A stretch of 64,000 bases of DNA from Merluccius polli (GCA_030340625.1 JAOPHQ010005420.1:1-64000); one strand, 5' to 3'; counted from the first letter of the stretch, positions 21,780 to 32,978 are shown. Notes: a model not told the origin generated them from the letters alone. A program made the numbers and translations.

Positions 21780-24462
21780 AAACAAAGCTGTTTTAATGTA
21801 TTTATTGGGACGGAGAATGTTTGAACAAAGCGTTGGTTGCCCCCGTGAGCCTCATACGTGTACAGCGGCAGGCGTCGGATGGAGATATTTGTTAATAATT
21901 AGTCAATGCCCCCCCCCCCCCCCCCCCCAAGTGTTTGAGAGACTGCTTACAAAATGAGTGCAATGCATCGATAGTGATGAAGAATGTGGGCCTTACCTAA
22001 CGCTTACACCGTGGATTGCACAAATCACAAGTCACACTGGCCATGAGTCAAAAGTAGAGAAAACAAAATAAATCTATGAATCCCTTCCCAATGTACAGAG
22101 TTAAGCAGCAATGAGGTTACCAACATTTAACAAAGCTATGTGGAGCACGTGGTACAGTGATTGGTCTGAGCTGAAAAAGGGAGGGGGAAAGAAAGCAACA
22201 TCTATTGGCCTACAGAAAAACCAAAACAAGCTTGTCCTTTACCTATTTCACAAACCAAACAAACCATGCAAGAAACGTAAGAGGTGGGAGCAAGGGGTGA
22301 GTCCCAGCTAAGCCAATGAGCTTCTAACAGAGGGGAGAGGAAGGGGTGATGCCCAGTAAAGTAAGGCATGGCGTCTTCTCCATCCGTGTCTGCTGGAGAA
22401 CAAAGTGCGAACCGCTAAGAAAATCCATCACGCATTGCTGGTCGGCTTTGTTGGATACTAATGATGTAAAAAATACATGTATATACACGGTAAATTCATG
22501 CACTTATAAACCAGACGATGGCCATACTGCTATTGTACACTTACAATGTACACATGTACAAGATAGTGGAAACAAATATCTTAAAAAATGTGCATGATTG
22601 TTTTTCTTAATATATATATGAAATTTTACTATTGGTACATTGCCAACATTTCATTTTTTGGTTTAAGAAAAAGAAAGGTTCAAAAGTGAAAAGTGTTTGC
22701 ATGTTCGTATATGTACATTATGAACAAGAGAGAAGTTAATGTGCAAATCTGATCCCATGCAAACGGTTGCATATGTAGCAAGGCTGTTCAGATTCTAGGT
22801 TAACGCTGGGGCTTAAAACACAATGATCGCGACTCCCATCAATCTGGTGATCCAAGAACCATTTCCATCCTGCATAGCAACAGCAAAACTCATTACACAC
22901 AAACTGACATACAGGCATACACACAATGAAGACATGCCCGCTCCCTCATCACACGTCAATCATCCCGACATCCAGACGGGAACATTCTATGAGCACCGGT
23001 ATATAATATTTCATAGCATGATTATTTTTATATTGTGGCATATTGCATTGAATGTAGTCAAATTAACCACTGATCGTTAATGTGAAACTCTTGTCTCAAG
23101 AGTCAACACAGCCAGCAACACAAAAACAAAAACAATACTGTTGGTAAATGTAATACCTCACAACAGGTCAGGATAGCGTCCAAAAGGAAATGAACAACAG
23201 CATGACTAGTAGGTCTGTGCACCGAATGCACCTCATCAAGACAATAGCGCCAGTGACAGGCTACCATGGTGAATAGCCTAACCAAGTAATGACATCTGTG
23301 TAGTGGGTGAGGAATGTGCCATTCGGGAACTATTTAAATAGCTAAGTAGTCCAGGAGAGATGCCCCCTTTTCTCTGAAAACAATGCCAAGTTGGCAGGAT
23401 AATAAGGATGAATAATGAGCAAGGAGGGCAGCTCACCAAGACGTGTCTGAAAACAGTTGAGAACATTTCTAATTATTTGGATGGTGAAGATGCTAAACAT
23501 TTGAGTAATGAGCTTGCGGTTGGTACAGGCGTGAATAAAAACAGACCATGGGAAACCAGTCCAGTTCATATCTAGGTCATGTGAGAAGCTTCTTCCAGCC
23601 TATTGAGGTTCTGCTGATCATTAAAAACGTCTTTTTTCCCCCTCTACTACTACAAAAAAGGCAACCTGAAAGCAAAAATTAAGAATAAAAACATTTAAGA
23701 GGGCTTGGCATTTCAATCATAATGTGAAGTAGCTTTGATGCTATTACTTAAATTACCTCTCCCCCCCCCCCCCCCCCCCCCCCCCCATATACTTATTATA
23801 ATTAAACACACGGTGTTACGAATAAAACAAATTAAACTTTTAACACCTGTAACGGAAAGGTGTGACTCCACATTAAGGCATAGACGCTGACAAACGGTTT
23901 ATACCAGGAACCATAAATAAATATACATTAAGATTGACACCCCCCCCCCCCCACACACACACACACACACACTCACTCACTCACACACTCATCCACAGAG
24001 AAAACTTCTTCTAGGAAATCCACGCTCACCACTTGGCTGGCCAGAAAACAGAGGAAGTAGAGGAGAAGGGAGCATGACAGTATGGAGGCTGTGCCTGTGT
24101 GCGCATGTATAGCTCCACCTCCTTCAACAAGACAGACAGACCCCCCCCCTCCTCCCCCCATACTCCTCCTCCTGCTCTCTGGAGCCCCTTCTGGGCAGTG
24201 TTTGCATTCTCACCCTGCTGAGGGATACGGGCTGTATAGGCAGCCTACATTGGAGTCCGATAGGCTGTGTGGAGCCGAGGGTTGAAAGCGTGACGGAAAC
24301 GGGTGGCAATAACAGTCTTTACTTTCTTTCCCCCCCCCCCCCCAACCATTGCTTGGTGGTGATATCGGTCACTCACTGTCCCACCTTATGCCCCCCCCCC
24401 CCCTTCGATCTTCGATGTCCAGTCCCCGCCAGGTCTTAGCTTTTTTTTGGGGGGGGGGGGGG
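21780..24462 (-). other. fhip2a: fhip2a 3'UTR (probable), no coding sequence seen
   Basis: 2.7 kb without any convincing exon on either strand. It contains C/G runs at about 21909-21928, 23761-23786, 23940-23952, 24330-24344, 24391-24404 and 24449-24462, and short (CA)n near 23953. The first good minus-strand poly(A) signal beyond the stop is AATAAA at 21801-21806. A long fhip2a 3'UTR is usual in vertebrates, but the exact end is inferred. Confidence 0.5.
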
Positions 24463-24574
24463 TTACGGCGAGGATGTGGCAGTGGCGTGGAACTTGACGA
24501 AGGCGATGGCGGCCAGCTCTTTACAGAACTCCTCCAGCACTATCACGCCTTCCAGGAGGGTCATGTGGTCAACA
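24463..24574 (-). CDS. fhip2a: fhip2a exon 17 with stop codon
   Basis: 112 nt, phase 2 to stop. Product VDHMTLLEGVIVLEEFCKEL then AAIAFVKFHATATSSP, stop TAA at 24463-24465. On the sense strand the stop is followed at once by about 14 C and then 8 A. Confidence 0.96.
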
Positions 24575-24685
24575 CTGGAGGAGGAAACACACACGCACAT
24601 TATCAGAAATGCACCGGGAAAACAGCCCTTTAAGTCAACTACGGACATCAGAGACACTACAGTGGGCCGAGTAGAAACCACTTAC

Positions 24686-24789
24686 TTGACGCCCTCTGGC
24701 TCCAGCCCCAGTAGCCTCTTCCTCACCAGCAGGAGTTTGGGTGTGAAGTCGGGGATGCGCTGAATCCTCAACATGAGGTCACCCACCAC
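24686..24789 (-). CDS. fhip2a: fhip2a exon 16
   Basis: 104 nt, phase 0 to 2. Product VVGDLMLRIQRIPDFTPKLL then LVRKRLLGLEPEGV. Donor GTCAA|gtaagt. Confidence 0.96.
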
Positions 24790-25037
24790 CTGCACACCAG
24801 ACAGGTCAGTCCATCGCTGTATGTTTACATGCACACTCACTCAACTGACCTAAATTGCATCAAGTGTCCATGTAAACACGGTAATCGTTATGTTAGATAC
24901 ATTACTCGGAGTACGACCTTAACCGTATTATTCAGCCTTAATCAAACTAAAGTGTGCATGATGTAAACATATCGATTCTATTCTCTAGTCCTGTGACTGT
25001 GTGGGTGGGGGGGGGGGGGGGGGGGGGGGGGTCTTAC

Positions 25038-25178
25038 CCTGACGATAACAGAGAAGAGGGAGCGGCAGCCAGGGGCCAGGTTGATGTAGGGGTCCAGTAG
25101 GTACTCATGCAGGTGGGGGTGGGGCAACAGACACAGCTTGGACAGCACCGAGGTCACCTGCAGGTTCACTTCGTAGGG
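25038..25178 (-). CDS. fhip2a: fhip2a exon 15
   Basis: 141 nt, phase 0 to 0. Product PYEVNLQVTSVLSKLCLLPH, PHLHEYLLDPYINLAPGCRS and LFSVIVR. The donor AGG|gtaaga is followed by a run of more than 20 C residues on the sense strand. Confidence 0.96.
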
Positions 25179-25586
25179 CTGGAGGAGGGACCAGGAGACA
25201 GCTTTAAGAAACATGCTGTGGTACGGATACATTCACTTTCAAATAGACAAGAAAGATGTTTTGGTCGTCAAAGTGTTTTTGTTTGTTTCGTTTATATTTT
25301 GCTTATTTTGATTCACAATTTAATGGCCGCATGAAGTAAATTAAGGTAGATTTGTAGATGGGGTTGGTTTAAAGGATCTTATTTTAAATCACATGTTTAT
25401 TTTCAAGTAGGGCACTGCAATAATTATGATGATTATACATTAACTGGCAGAATGTTTGTGTCACACTTTGTTCCATTCTTTGCTGCCACTGATGAGAAGA
25501 AGAAATTTAAACAGAAGCTACTGAAATGTGTTGGTGTGCGAGTGGTGATGCATCAGTGAAACACAAAAAACAAAACATGGACCCAC

Positions 25587-25730
25587 CTGATCCAGGATGC
25601 GACCCATTCTGTCGAAGAGCATTTTGAGGAAGTGGCCTTCGAAGAAGGGCCGGTCCAGGTCACACTTCTCAAAGGGCTTGGGGCTCCCTCGCCAGTCCCA
25701 GCGCTGGCACACCCCGCAGTAGTCCCTGAA
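25587..25730 (-). CDS. fhip2a: fhip2a exon 14
   Basis: 144 nt, phase 0 to 0. Product FRDYCGVCQRWDWRGSPKPF, EKCDLDRPFFEGHFLKMLFD and RMGRILDQ. Donor CAG|gtgggt. Confidence 0.97.
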
Positions 25731-25838
25731 CTGAGCAAGCATAGAGAGGAGGACTCAGTACCACACTATAGACACTAAGAGTCAGACTCCAATGGCGACT
25801 GAATAATGCACTACTACTCTAGTGTTTACAGTGTAGTG

Positions 25839-26753
25839 TAAGGGTGCACCGATCGATCGGCCACTGATCGTTATCAGACGATATTCATTCTAAATAGTTT
25901 GATCGGTGGTCTCTATAAAGGCCGATCAGAAGAAAACATGTTGCCTGCCAATAAATAAACAGATGTCAATTCATGATACTTTCTCATCTCTTAATTGTAA
26001 TACTTAAAGTGTAAGTGAACCCCCTATTTCAGCTCTGGGCTAAGACTTCTAGGAAGGAAGGGGGACTTGTTATCCCCATGGTAACAACCAACTTTGTGAT
26101 ACTTTTTTTAAGCTAGTACTGTTGTTGGGAATGAGCGATGTTGTATATGAAATGCACCACACACCGTGGCGTTATACTGCAAGTGTCCAAGATGGTCTTT
26201 CTCGGACGCGGACATCAAACCAACTGCCGCCCAGACGCAGTTCCACACATCCACGCACGCACGCGCGCACGCGCGCACGCACGCGCACACACACACACAC
26301 AACTAGTGTCCGAGAAGCTTAAACCTCTCTCGGACGCGGACATCAAAAATCAACCCCTGCCCAGATGGCGCTCCATACATCCACCTCGCCGCCAGTGTCC
26401 CTTCGTCGTGGAAAAAGCACTTTGACGTCACGAAAAGAATAACAACTTGAGTTCAGCGTAGAGTACAACATTCACAAACTGGCTGGCGGAGACTGGCAAA
26501 ACATAGGATTTTACACCTGTTTTCTCTTATTTAAGTAACAGTGACAAAATGGCATAGATTTCTATGTTGAAGATCATATAAGACATATTACCTAATAACA
26601 TACATAATACATAATAAATACAAACATTTTAGGTGCACTGCCCCTTTAATATACAATGTTTCAAATAGACCCCGTGATCGGAGATCGGTATCAGCCGACA
26701 CTACTTCCAGCAAACGGTGATCTGCCCCAAAAATACTGATTGGAGCACCTTTA
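25839..26753. mobile_element. hAT-type non-autonomous transposon, 915 bp
   Basis: The terminal inverted repeats are imperfect (TAAGGGTGCACCGATC and, inverted, TAAAGGTGCTCCAATC). An exact 8-bp target duplication GTGTAGTG lies at 25831-25838 and 26754-26761. The interior has no transposase. It does have a repeated block (CTCGGACGCGGACATCAAA near 26200 and 26330) with a GCAC-rich simple repeat between. Located in fhip2a intron 13, about 100 nt from exon 14. Confidence 0.9.
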
Positions 26754-26811
26754 GTGTAGTGTACACTGTAACTTGCTTTGGTAATGATTCAATAGTAATA
26801 GTACCGGTAGT

Positions 26812-27270
26812 ACTTTATTACTCCAGTAAATATAGACGATCTTAGTAACAACATGGCAACGTTACCTTATTACTCCAGTAAATAGAGACAACCTTAGTAA
26901 CGACATGGCAACGTTACCTTATTACTCCAGTAAATAGAGACAACCTTAGTAATGACATGGCAACGTTACCTTATTACTCCAGTAAATAGAGACAATCTTA
27001 GTAACGACATGGCAACGTTACCTTATTACTCCAGTAAATAGAGACGATGTTAGTAACGACATGGCAACGTTACCTTATTACTCCAGTAAATAGAGACGAT
27101 GTTAGTAACGACATGGCAACGTTACCTTATTACTCCAGTAAATAGAGACAATCTTAGTAACGACATGGCAACGTTACCTTATTACTCCAGTAAATAGAGA
27201 CGACCTTAGTAACGACATGGCAATGTTACCTTATTACTCCAGTAAATAGAGACGATCTTAGTCACGACAT
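26812..27270. repeat. 52-bp minisatellite, about 9 copies
   Basis: The unit contains TTATTACTCCAGTAAATAGA and ACGACATGGCAACGTTACC. ACTCCAGTAAATA recurs every 52 bp from about 26820 to 27240. Copies differ by single bases. It begins 50 bp after the hAT element in fhip2a intron 13. Confidence 0.95.
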
Positions 27271-27599
27271 TCTAAACGTAGTCCCATCCGATTGTGGTCA
27301 GCCAAACTACTTTATAGACTATGTGAGATTTCCCAAATTGAAAAATACAGCATCTAGACAGAAATGCTTGGTTAGCTCAAATTTGTGCTGTCTTGTTGAC
27401 CGCATATTTGACCATATGTTATGAGTTAACGGGTTAATATAGCTCAGGGAATGCTTGACAGCTGATGTGAGGTTGAGGAAATGATGTCCATTAGTCTAGA
27501 GAGGAGTGATTAAACTGATAGTAAGTAGTTCCTCAATAGTGAGTTTAGTTGAGTGCTGGAGGCTCTCTCTTAGTAACCACAGCAACATGATGTCCTCAC

Positions 27600-27690
27600 C
27601 TGTCTGTGTGCGTCTCTTAGGTAGGTGTCATAACCCGTGCCCTCCACGTGATAGGATGACTTGGCCTCGTCGGGGACCAGACACAGGAAA
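27600..27690 (-). CDS. fhip2a: fhip2a exon 13
   Basis: 91 nt, phase 2 to 0. Product (S)FLCLVPDEAKSSYHVEGTGY then DTYLRDAHRQ. Donor CAG|gtgagg. Confidence 0.96.
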
Positions 27691-27799
27691 CTGCATGAAT
27701 GAATGAATGAATGAATAAAGGAACCAACACGATCAAAACTTTATACAAGAAGTGTGTTTTCACTAAGTGTAGCGAGGTAGTGTCTGTGTGTGAACTCAC

Positions 27800-27946
27800 C
27801 TGTTGACGATCTTGTGGACCTCCGTCTTCCCGTCGGTCTTGCCGTGGTCGGGACTCTGCGACGGAGAGGGACTCAGCCAGTCCGAGCCGGACAGTCTACC
27901 ATCTGTGGAGGGATCATCCCCAAACAGAGAGTCCTCCTCCAGATCT
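27800..27946 (-). CDS. fhip2a: fhip2a exon 12
   Basis: 147 nt, phase 2 to 2. Product DLEEDSLFGDDPSTDGRLSG, an Ser/Pro-rich stretch SDWLSPSPSQSPDHG, then KTEVHKIVN, as in the family. A 652-bp hAT-type insertion lies 37 nt before its acceptor. Confidence 0.95.
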
Positions 27947-27982
27947 CTGAGGGCAGGAACAGTAGGAATTCAATGTCCAAAC

Positions 27983-28634
27983 TAGGGGTGACCCCGAATA
28001 GTCGACTATTCGACAATTCGATCGAAGGAGCCTGATTCGACTGCCAATCTCATAGTCGAATCGTCGGCAAAACACAGGATCATTCCATTCGGGCTATAGG
28101 CGGTGCTGAATGTCTGATTTTACATATAGTTTATTTCTCCCAATAAATCATGATATATAGCCTATTTTTGTATAAATATCAAGTGCAAAACACACTGCCG
28201 CCACAGCGCCACGGTGCTTCTATGACACAAGTGTAAAGAGTATGACACAAGTGCGGCCCTGCCACAAGTGACGCGCTGCGGCGCGTCAACAGAAATATAG
28301 TCGTCTCCGGAGCAGAAGAAAAACAAAAGAAAAGAAAAAAGCGCCTTTTCGTTGGCACTTGACGCACGGCGACGCTGTGAAATAGGACAGTGGCGTGAAG
28401 TGTAGCGGAGCGGCCGCCGCCGGTGTGGGGGTGTACATAGAAAATAATAGGGGCGGCTGTTTTACCACGCGCCGATCGGCAGCGGTCTGTTTTGGACACC
28501 GCCAATGTCGCAAATGAGAATATGGATCAATGAGTAAAAAAAAGAAAAAAACATGATTTGACGATCAGTCGACTATAGGCAAGACTTGACGAATCAGATT
28601 TGACTATGTAAATTCTTAGTCGGGGACACCCCTA
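27983..28634. mobile_element. hAT-type non-autonomous transposon, 652 bp
   Basis: Ends TAGGGGTG...CACCCCTA, with an exact 8-bp target duplication GTCCAAAC at 27975-27982 and 28635-28642. Sub-terminal TCGACTATTCGA-like repeats occur at both ends. No transposase frame was recognised. It sits in fhip2a intron 11, so close to exon 12 that the target duplication begins 29 nt from the exon. Confidence 0.93.
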
Positions 28635-29155
28635 GTCCAAACTTTAACCTTGTACAATTTCTTTAACACATATAACAGCCATTGCCATTGAACTTTCATG
28701 TATTTCTCTACAGCTTGATTCAGAGGAGCACTGAAAAAACTGTTTGAATCATTTTCTACTGCAACTTAGAGCTCTTACTTTCAGTACCAGCTTCAAAGAA
28801 GACTCTTACAAAGCCCATTGTCCTGGTATTTATATCCCTTTTCCATTTTTGTATCTAGAACCACCACATATGAAACAAAGACCACAGTGGAAAAACAAGC
28901 CATTGCTATGACTCACCATTTCAGACTAGTTGGCAGCATTGGAACAATATCTGCTAAGCTGAAACATGCAAACCATGCCCCCTCTGCTTTGATGAACATT
29001 TAAATGCGAGACCATGGACAAGCACTAAGGTGCGACATTGTTGAACTTAAGTGAGAAACAGAGAGAGAGAGATACCGAGAGCGAAAGCGACAGAGAGAGC
29101 GTGAGATTTCATTTCCATCTGTGTCAGGATTCTTGTGGCTGGTGTGACTCCTTAC

Positions 29156-29313
29156 ACAGCGTCATGGGGCAGTCCATTCTCCGGGGGCTCCTCCTGGGGC
29201 TTGTTCTCCAGGTAGTTCCTCTCCCCCAGGCTGCGCAGCAGCAGGCTGTGCAAGATGTGCTGGCTGGGCTTCTGGATCAGCTGCTCCAACAGACGCAGGG
29301 TCATGATGCTGAT
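29156..29313 (-). CDS. fhip2a: fhip2a exon 11
   Basis: 158 nt, phase 0 to 2. Product ISIMTLRLLEQLIQKPSQHI, LHSLLLRSLGERNYLENKPQ and ENGLPHDA. Donor GCTGT|gtaagg. Confidence 0.95.
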
Positions 29314-29657
29314 CTGGGGAGTGCAGAGAGAGGACAGCATGGAAACTCTGGAAATACTGGACCTCCGGATGACAAGAGGACACGCTGAGGTAAATGCTTA
29401 TAGGGGGCGTCCTGCTCTCTAAAGATAGAGATTCCAGGCAAAGCAGCCATAAATGCATCCTACATTTTTAGACTGAAATGGCAAATTAAATGTCATGTGT
29501 TAAATTGTCTAATAAATTGACCAATAATTATGAATACATTATATTTTCCTTTTATTTATTCTTGGAAGTTGCACTTTGCATTTAACTTTACAGAATAACC
29601 TAAGGAGGGGGAAGCTTAAATAAATACATGCAAATAAAAAATGATGATGATGGGTAC

Positions 29658-29850
29658 CTCGTCTGACAGGTGGTCGCAGTGTTCGATGAGTCTGTGTCTG
29701 AGTGGGTGGCGCGTCACCCCCGTGGGGGTCTCGGCATCCCGGTCCTCCCCCAGCAGGAAGTACACCATCTCCTGCAGCAGGGCCTCCGACGTCACCTGCC
29801 TGATGATCCTGTTGAGCAGCGCCGTGGAGGTCAGGATGCCCACCTCAGAC
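29658..29850 (-). CDS. fhip2a: fhip2a exon 10
   Basis: 193 nt, phase 2 to 0. Product SEVGILTSTALLNRIIRQVT, SEALLQEMVYFLLGEDRDAE and RHPLRHRLIEHCDHLSDE. The acceptor ctag|GTCT follows an AC-rich tract. Confidence 0.96.
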
Positions 29851-29959
29851 CTAGACACACACACACGCACGCACACAAACACATTAATACAGAGGCACTA
29901 AAATTTAACACAGAAACTAATAGAACCAGTGTGAGAATGTTGCAAAGAATGGAAGTAAC

Positions 29960-30065
29960 TACTATTTGATTTAGCGGATGCGTTTATCAACTAAGCAACT
30001 TATACGCGCGATTAAAGAACAATTACGGGCATGGGAGTGGAACCCGCCGAGCCACGACACTATCC
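29960..30065. repeat. SINE-like interspersed repeat fragment
   Basis: GCGGATGCGTTTATCAACTA-type start and GTGGAACCCGCCGAGCC-type end, resembling the common fish repeat also seen at 39030-39175. Recognised by general similarity only. Confidence 0.4.
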
Positions 30066-30130
30066 TAAAAGTAATGACACTATGCTATACAAAGATATGA
30101 AGGTGGTGTTTGAAGTGTTAGGAGACTCAC

Positions 30131-30207
30131 GTCTGCATAAGCTGAGGCTCCATGACGGGAATGAAGAATCTTTCTCGCACAGCTCTGGCCATCACAGCTG
30201 CTGCCGA
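30131..30207 (-). CDS. fhip2a: fhip2a exon 9
   Basis: 77 nt, phase 0 to 2. Product SAAAVMARAVRERFFIPVME then PQLMQ, matching the family's ERFFI.VMEPQLMQT block. Donor CAGAC|gtgagt. Confidence 0.95.
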
Positions 30208-30443
30208 CTGCAGGACATGAAGGGAGGAAGAACAGAATAAATCAGCCTTCTGATGTTTGTTCCCATGATAAATATAACTCGGTAACCAATCCACAATAGA
30301 GTGATGCATCAGGGTGCTGCAAGCGGCAGAGAAAAAAAGAGAGACAGACATATGGATAGTGGGAGGTAAGAGGGACAGAGAGCGAGACTGAAAGAGACAG
30401 AGAGAGACAGAGACAGAGTCAATCAGCATGCAGTGGCACAGAC

Positions 30444-30558
30444 CTTTTGAGCCTCCTTGATGAGCTGGTCACAGTAATCCAGCCATGACAGGAAGGAGAT
30501 GAGTGCTCTCTTCCCTGCAAAGATGGCCGCATCCTCCTTCAGGTTGTACACATCCAAA
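30444..30558 (-). CDS. fhip2a: fhip2a exon 8
   Basis: 115 nt, phase 2 to 0. Product LDVYNLKEDAAIFAGKRALI then SFLSWLDYCDQLIKEAQK. The donor AAG|gtctgt is weak. Confidence 0.94.
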
Positions 30559-30717
30559 CTGAAAAGGGAAAACAAACAAACAAGAACAAGGCCAGGAGAT
30601 TATAAACCATCTGCAGACAGATCATCTGCACATGCTCATCGATGTACCATCACATTTACTAAGAAATTATCAGCTTATCACAAAATGACTTCCTCAGAAT
30701 TGGTTTGGATTTATTCT

Positions 30718-30850
30718 CTAACCATCTTCCTAACCCTAGTCCTAACCCTATTGCTAACCCTAACCCTAGTGTTAACCCTAACCTTAGTGCTAACCCAACA
30801 CTAACCCTACGTTAACCCTAACCCTATCACTGTTACTAACCACCAACCCT
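30718..30850. repeat. interstitial telomere-like (CCCTAA)n, degenerate
   Basis: Many CTAACCCTAACCCTA motifs are interspersed with CTAGTG/CTATTG variants, in fhip2a intron 7. The array is short and degenerate, unlike a chromosome end. Confidence 0.85.
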
Positions 30851-31311
30851 ATTGGTCCTATAATGGCCCCTAGTGTGTGTGCATTTGAATACCCAGGGTT
30901 TATTTTATTTTCCCATTCAATTTTCAAATGTTTCTATGACTCTTCCATAAATTCATACCAAATTCAGTGGTGTAATGAATAAACAAACTTGACTTTACTT
31001 TGTATGCTATGAAATTGTAAACTTGTTCTGAAAGTTTTACTGTGGCTAGTTGGAATCGCACAAAAATAGTAACCACCACACAGTGTCTCTGACCCATTTT
31101 CACCTTACAACTCCTGTAATTTACATTTTTAAATTGACATAAAACGATACAATTCTGCCCATGGTTTTGGATTTCCATTACTTTTCTAGAAACTTATGGT
31201 TATGCCATTCTTTCCCCAAAATCATATGTTCAAATTCCATATTTTCCAGGATTTTCATGACCATGGGAACCTTGAATACAGTAACTAGCTGTAGCTGGAG
31301 TTTTTGTTTAC

Positions 31312-31508
31312 CCCCAGTTGACAGACTCCACTGTCTCGATGTCCAGGGGGTCCATGGACTGGGGCAGGGCCTTGTAGAAGGCTGACAGCCTGTCCGTCAG
31401 CAGTTCCACCAGCTCTGTGTTCTCTGTCAGACACTTGGCGGCGGCGGGCTCTGGTAAGCTGACCAGCAGCATCAGACCTTCGCACGCCTTCACCACTATC
31501 CTGCCGTC
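31312..31508 (-). CDS. fhip2a: fhip2a exon 7
   Basis: 197 nt, phase 0 to 2. Product DGRIVVKACEGLMLLVSLPE, PAAAKCLTENTELVELLTDR and ALPQSMDPLDIETVESVNWG, the best conserved core of the family. Confidence 0.97.
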
Positions 31509-31749
31509 CTGGGGACCACACGGCGCTACGTTAGCGACGCGTGAACCACAGATGAACACAATGTCGACATGCAGCAGGTAAACTTTGCTTAATTAACAAT
31601 AAGGACAAGGACAATAGCAATGTGATATTTTATCCATATCGTCGCAAACACACTTTACATACTCAAAATGAACCAAAAGGTAAAACACACAGACACTGCA
31701 GAAAGCGAAGACCAAGTCCGAACGGAGCGATTTGGTGGTGATGACTTAC

Positions 31750-31977
31750 TGGACTCCTGGTGAGGTTAAGCAGGGAGGTGACCAAATTGTAGTTGCTGCT
31801 GTTGTTGTTGCTGGTGTGGCTGTTGGCTGGATTAGCGCTGGCCGCGGCAGCTTGAGGCTCCTCGGGGGTGGCTAGGGGCTGTGCTCCATGAGCCTGGCCC
31901 GTGTCAGGGGAAGCTGGGTCGCCCCTGGCCCCCTCTGTGGCTCCGAGGCTCCGGGGCTCAGGCCTCTTGGTCTTGTT
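31750..31977 (-). CDS. fhip2a: fhip2a exon 6 (variable linker)
   Basis: 228 nt, phase 0 to 0, 76 codons. It starts NKTKRPEPRSLGATEGARGD, runs through an Ala/Pro-rich part and an Asn/Ser run (SNNNSSN, from an AAC/AGC repeat), and ends YNLVTSLLNLTRSP, which is conserved. The linker is shorter and different from mammals, which accounts for the shorter protein. Confidence 0.93.
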
Positions 31978-32290
31978 CTACAGGAGTCAGGTTACAGGTA
32001 TGAGCAGACTGTGTCCATGTGCACAATTCTAACATTTCAAGGCAAGGCGGATTACCAGCAGGTCTGACTATGGGTATGACAGAGTTAACTGTTGGCTGTA
32101 TGCAGACGCATGAATATGAATATGTCTGCAAATAATGACTGTTTTATTTTTGTGTGAAGTCATAAGGTTTTTTTAAGAACAAGGCTAGCTTGCTTAGAAA
32201 ACATGTCATTCCTTCAAATACTCATCAGATAACTTGACCTGTACATCCCCTCATGTCTCCCTCCTCACCACCACCCTCCCAGCAGCTTAC

Positions 32291-32413
32291 CTCTAGGAAG
32301 AAGTTGACCAGGTACGGGTCCTGCTTCAGCTTGGCACACACTATGCAGAGGAACTGGATCTCCTCGTTTTCCGTGGGCGCCGCCAGCACCTCTCCGCACA
32401 GACGGATCAGTTT
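32291..32413 (-). CDS. fhip2a: fhip2a exon 5
   Basis: 123 nt, phase 0 to 0. Product KLIRLCGEVLAAPTENEEIQ then FLCIVCAKLKQDPYLVNFFL and E. Donor GAG|gtaagc. Confidence 0.96.
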
Positions 32414-32537
32414 CTGGGAGGGAGAGAGCAGCAGCATAAGTGACGGGTCAGACTCTTAACCGGACACAGTAGAGGCCACAAGAAGAGAAGAAAATAAAAA
32501 GAATACAAAACTGAATGCACGAATGCCGTGCGCTCAC

Positions 32538-32642
32538 CTGGACGGGCCGGTGCACATTGATGTGAGGGAGGAGGGGCTGGCGGATGCGACCTAGCAGCTT
32601 GGTGTAGAATGTCAGCACCTGCTGCTTCATCCCCGGGGGGCA
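32538..32642 (-). CDS. fhip2a: fhip2a exon 4
   Basis: 105 nt, phase 0 to 0. Product CPPGMKQQVLTFYTKLLGRI then RQPLLPHINVHRPVQ, a highly conserved helical segment. Donor CAG|gtgagc. Confidence 0.96.
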
Positions 32643-32759
32643 CTGATGATGATGGAGATGATAAGAAGAACAATACAGAACTCCACACGCAGTATCTAAT
32701 GGGTTGAATACAGCACAGTGTCTATGGTGTTTTTCTACGCATGTTGGTTATGGCCTTAC

Positions 32760-32929
32760 GTCGGCTTTCCCCAGGGTATAGAGGGTCTCCAGGATCTTAT
32801 GGTGGAGGAGGTACTCCATGCAGGGGCCCGTCTCCCCAGACTCCCTCTCCTCCTCCTCCTGGGTCACGATGTCCAGCATCTGCTCCAGGTGGGACGGGAT
32901 GTTGGTGTCTGTCACTGGAGCCTTGTCAT
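32760..32929 (-). CDS. fhip2a: fhip2a exon 3
   Basis: 170 nt, phase 1 to 0, donor GAC|gtaagg. Product DDKAPVTDTNIPSHLEQMLD, then GETGPCMEYLLHHKILETLY and TLGKAD. An acidic EEEE run replaces the family's ENE. A hAT-type element lies 50 nt upstream of the acceptor. Confidence 0.96.
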
Positions 32930-32978
32930 CTGGCGAACACACACACACAAAGAATCAACAACGATCAAAATCGGCAAG

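Noticed and set aside
30718..30850. A true telomere or chromosome end
   Set aside because: The array is short, degenerate and inside a complete gene.
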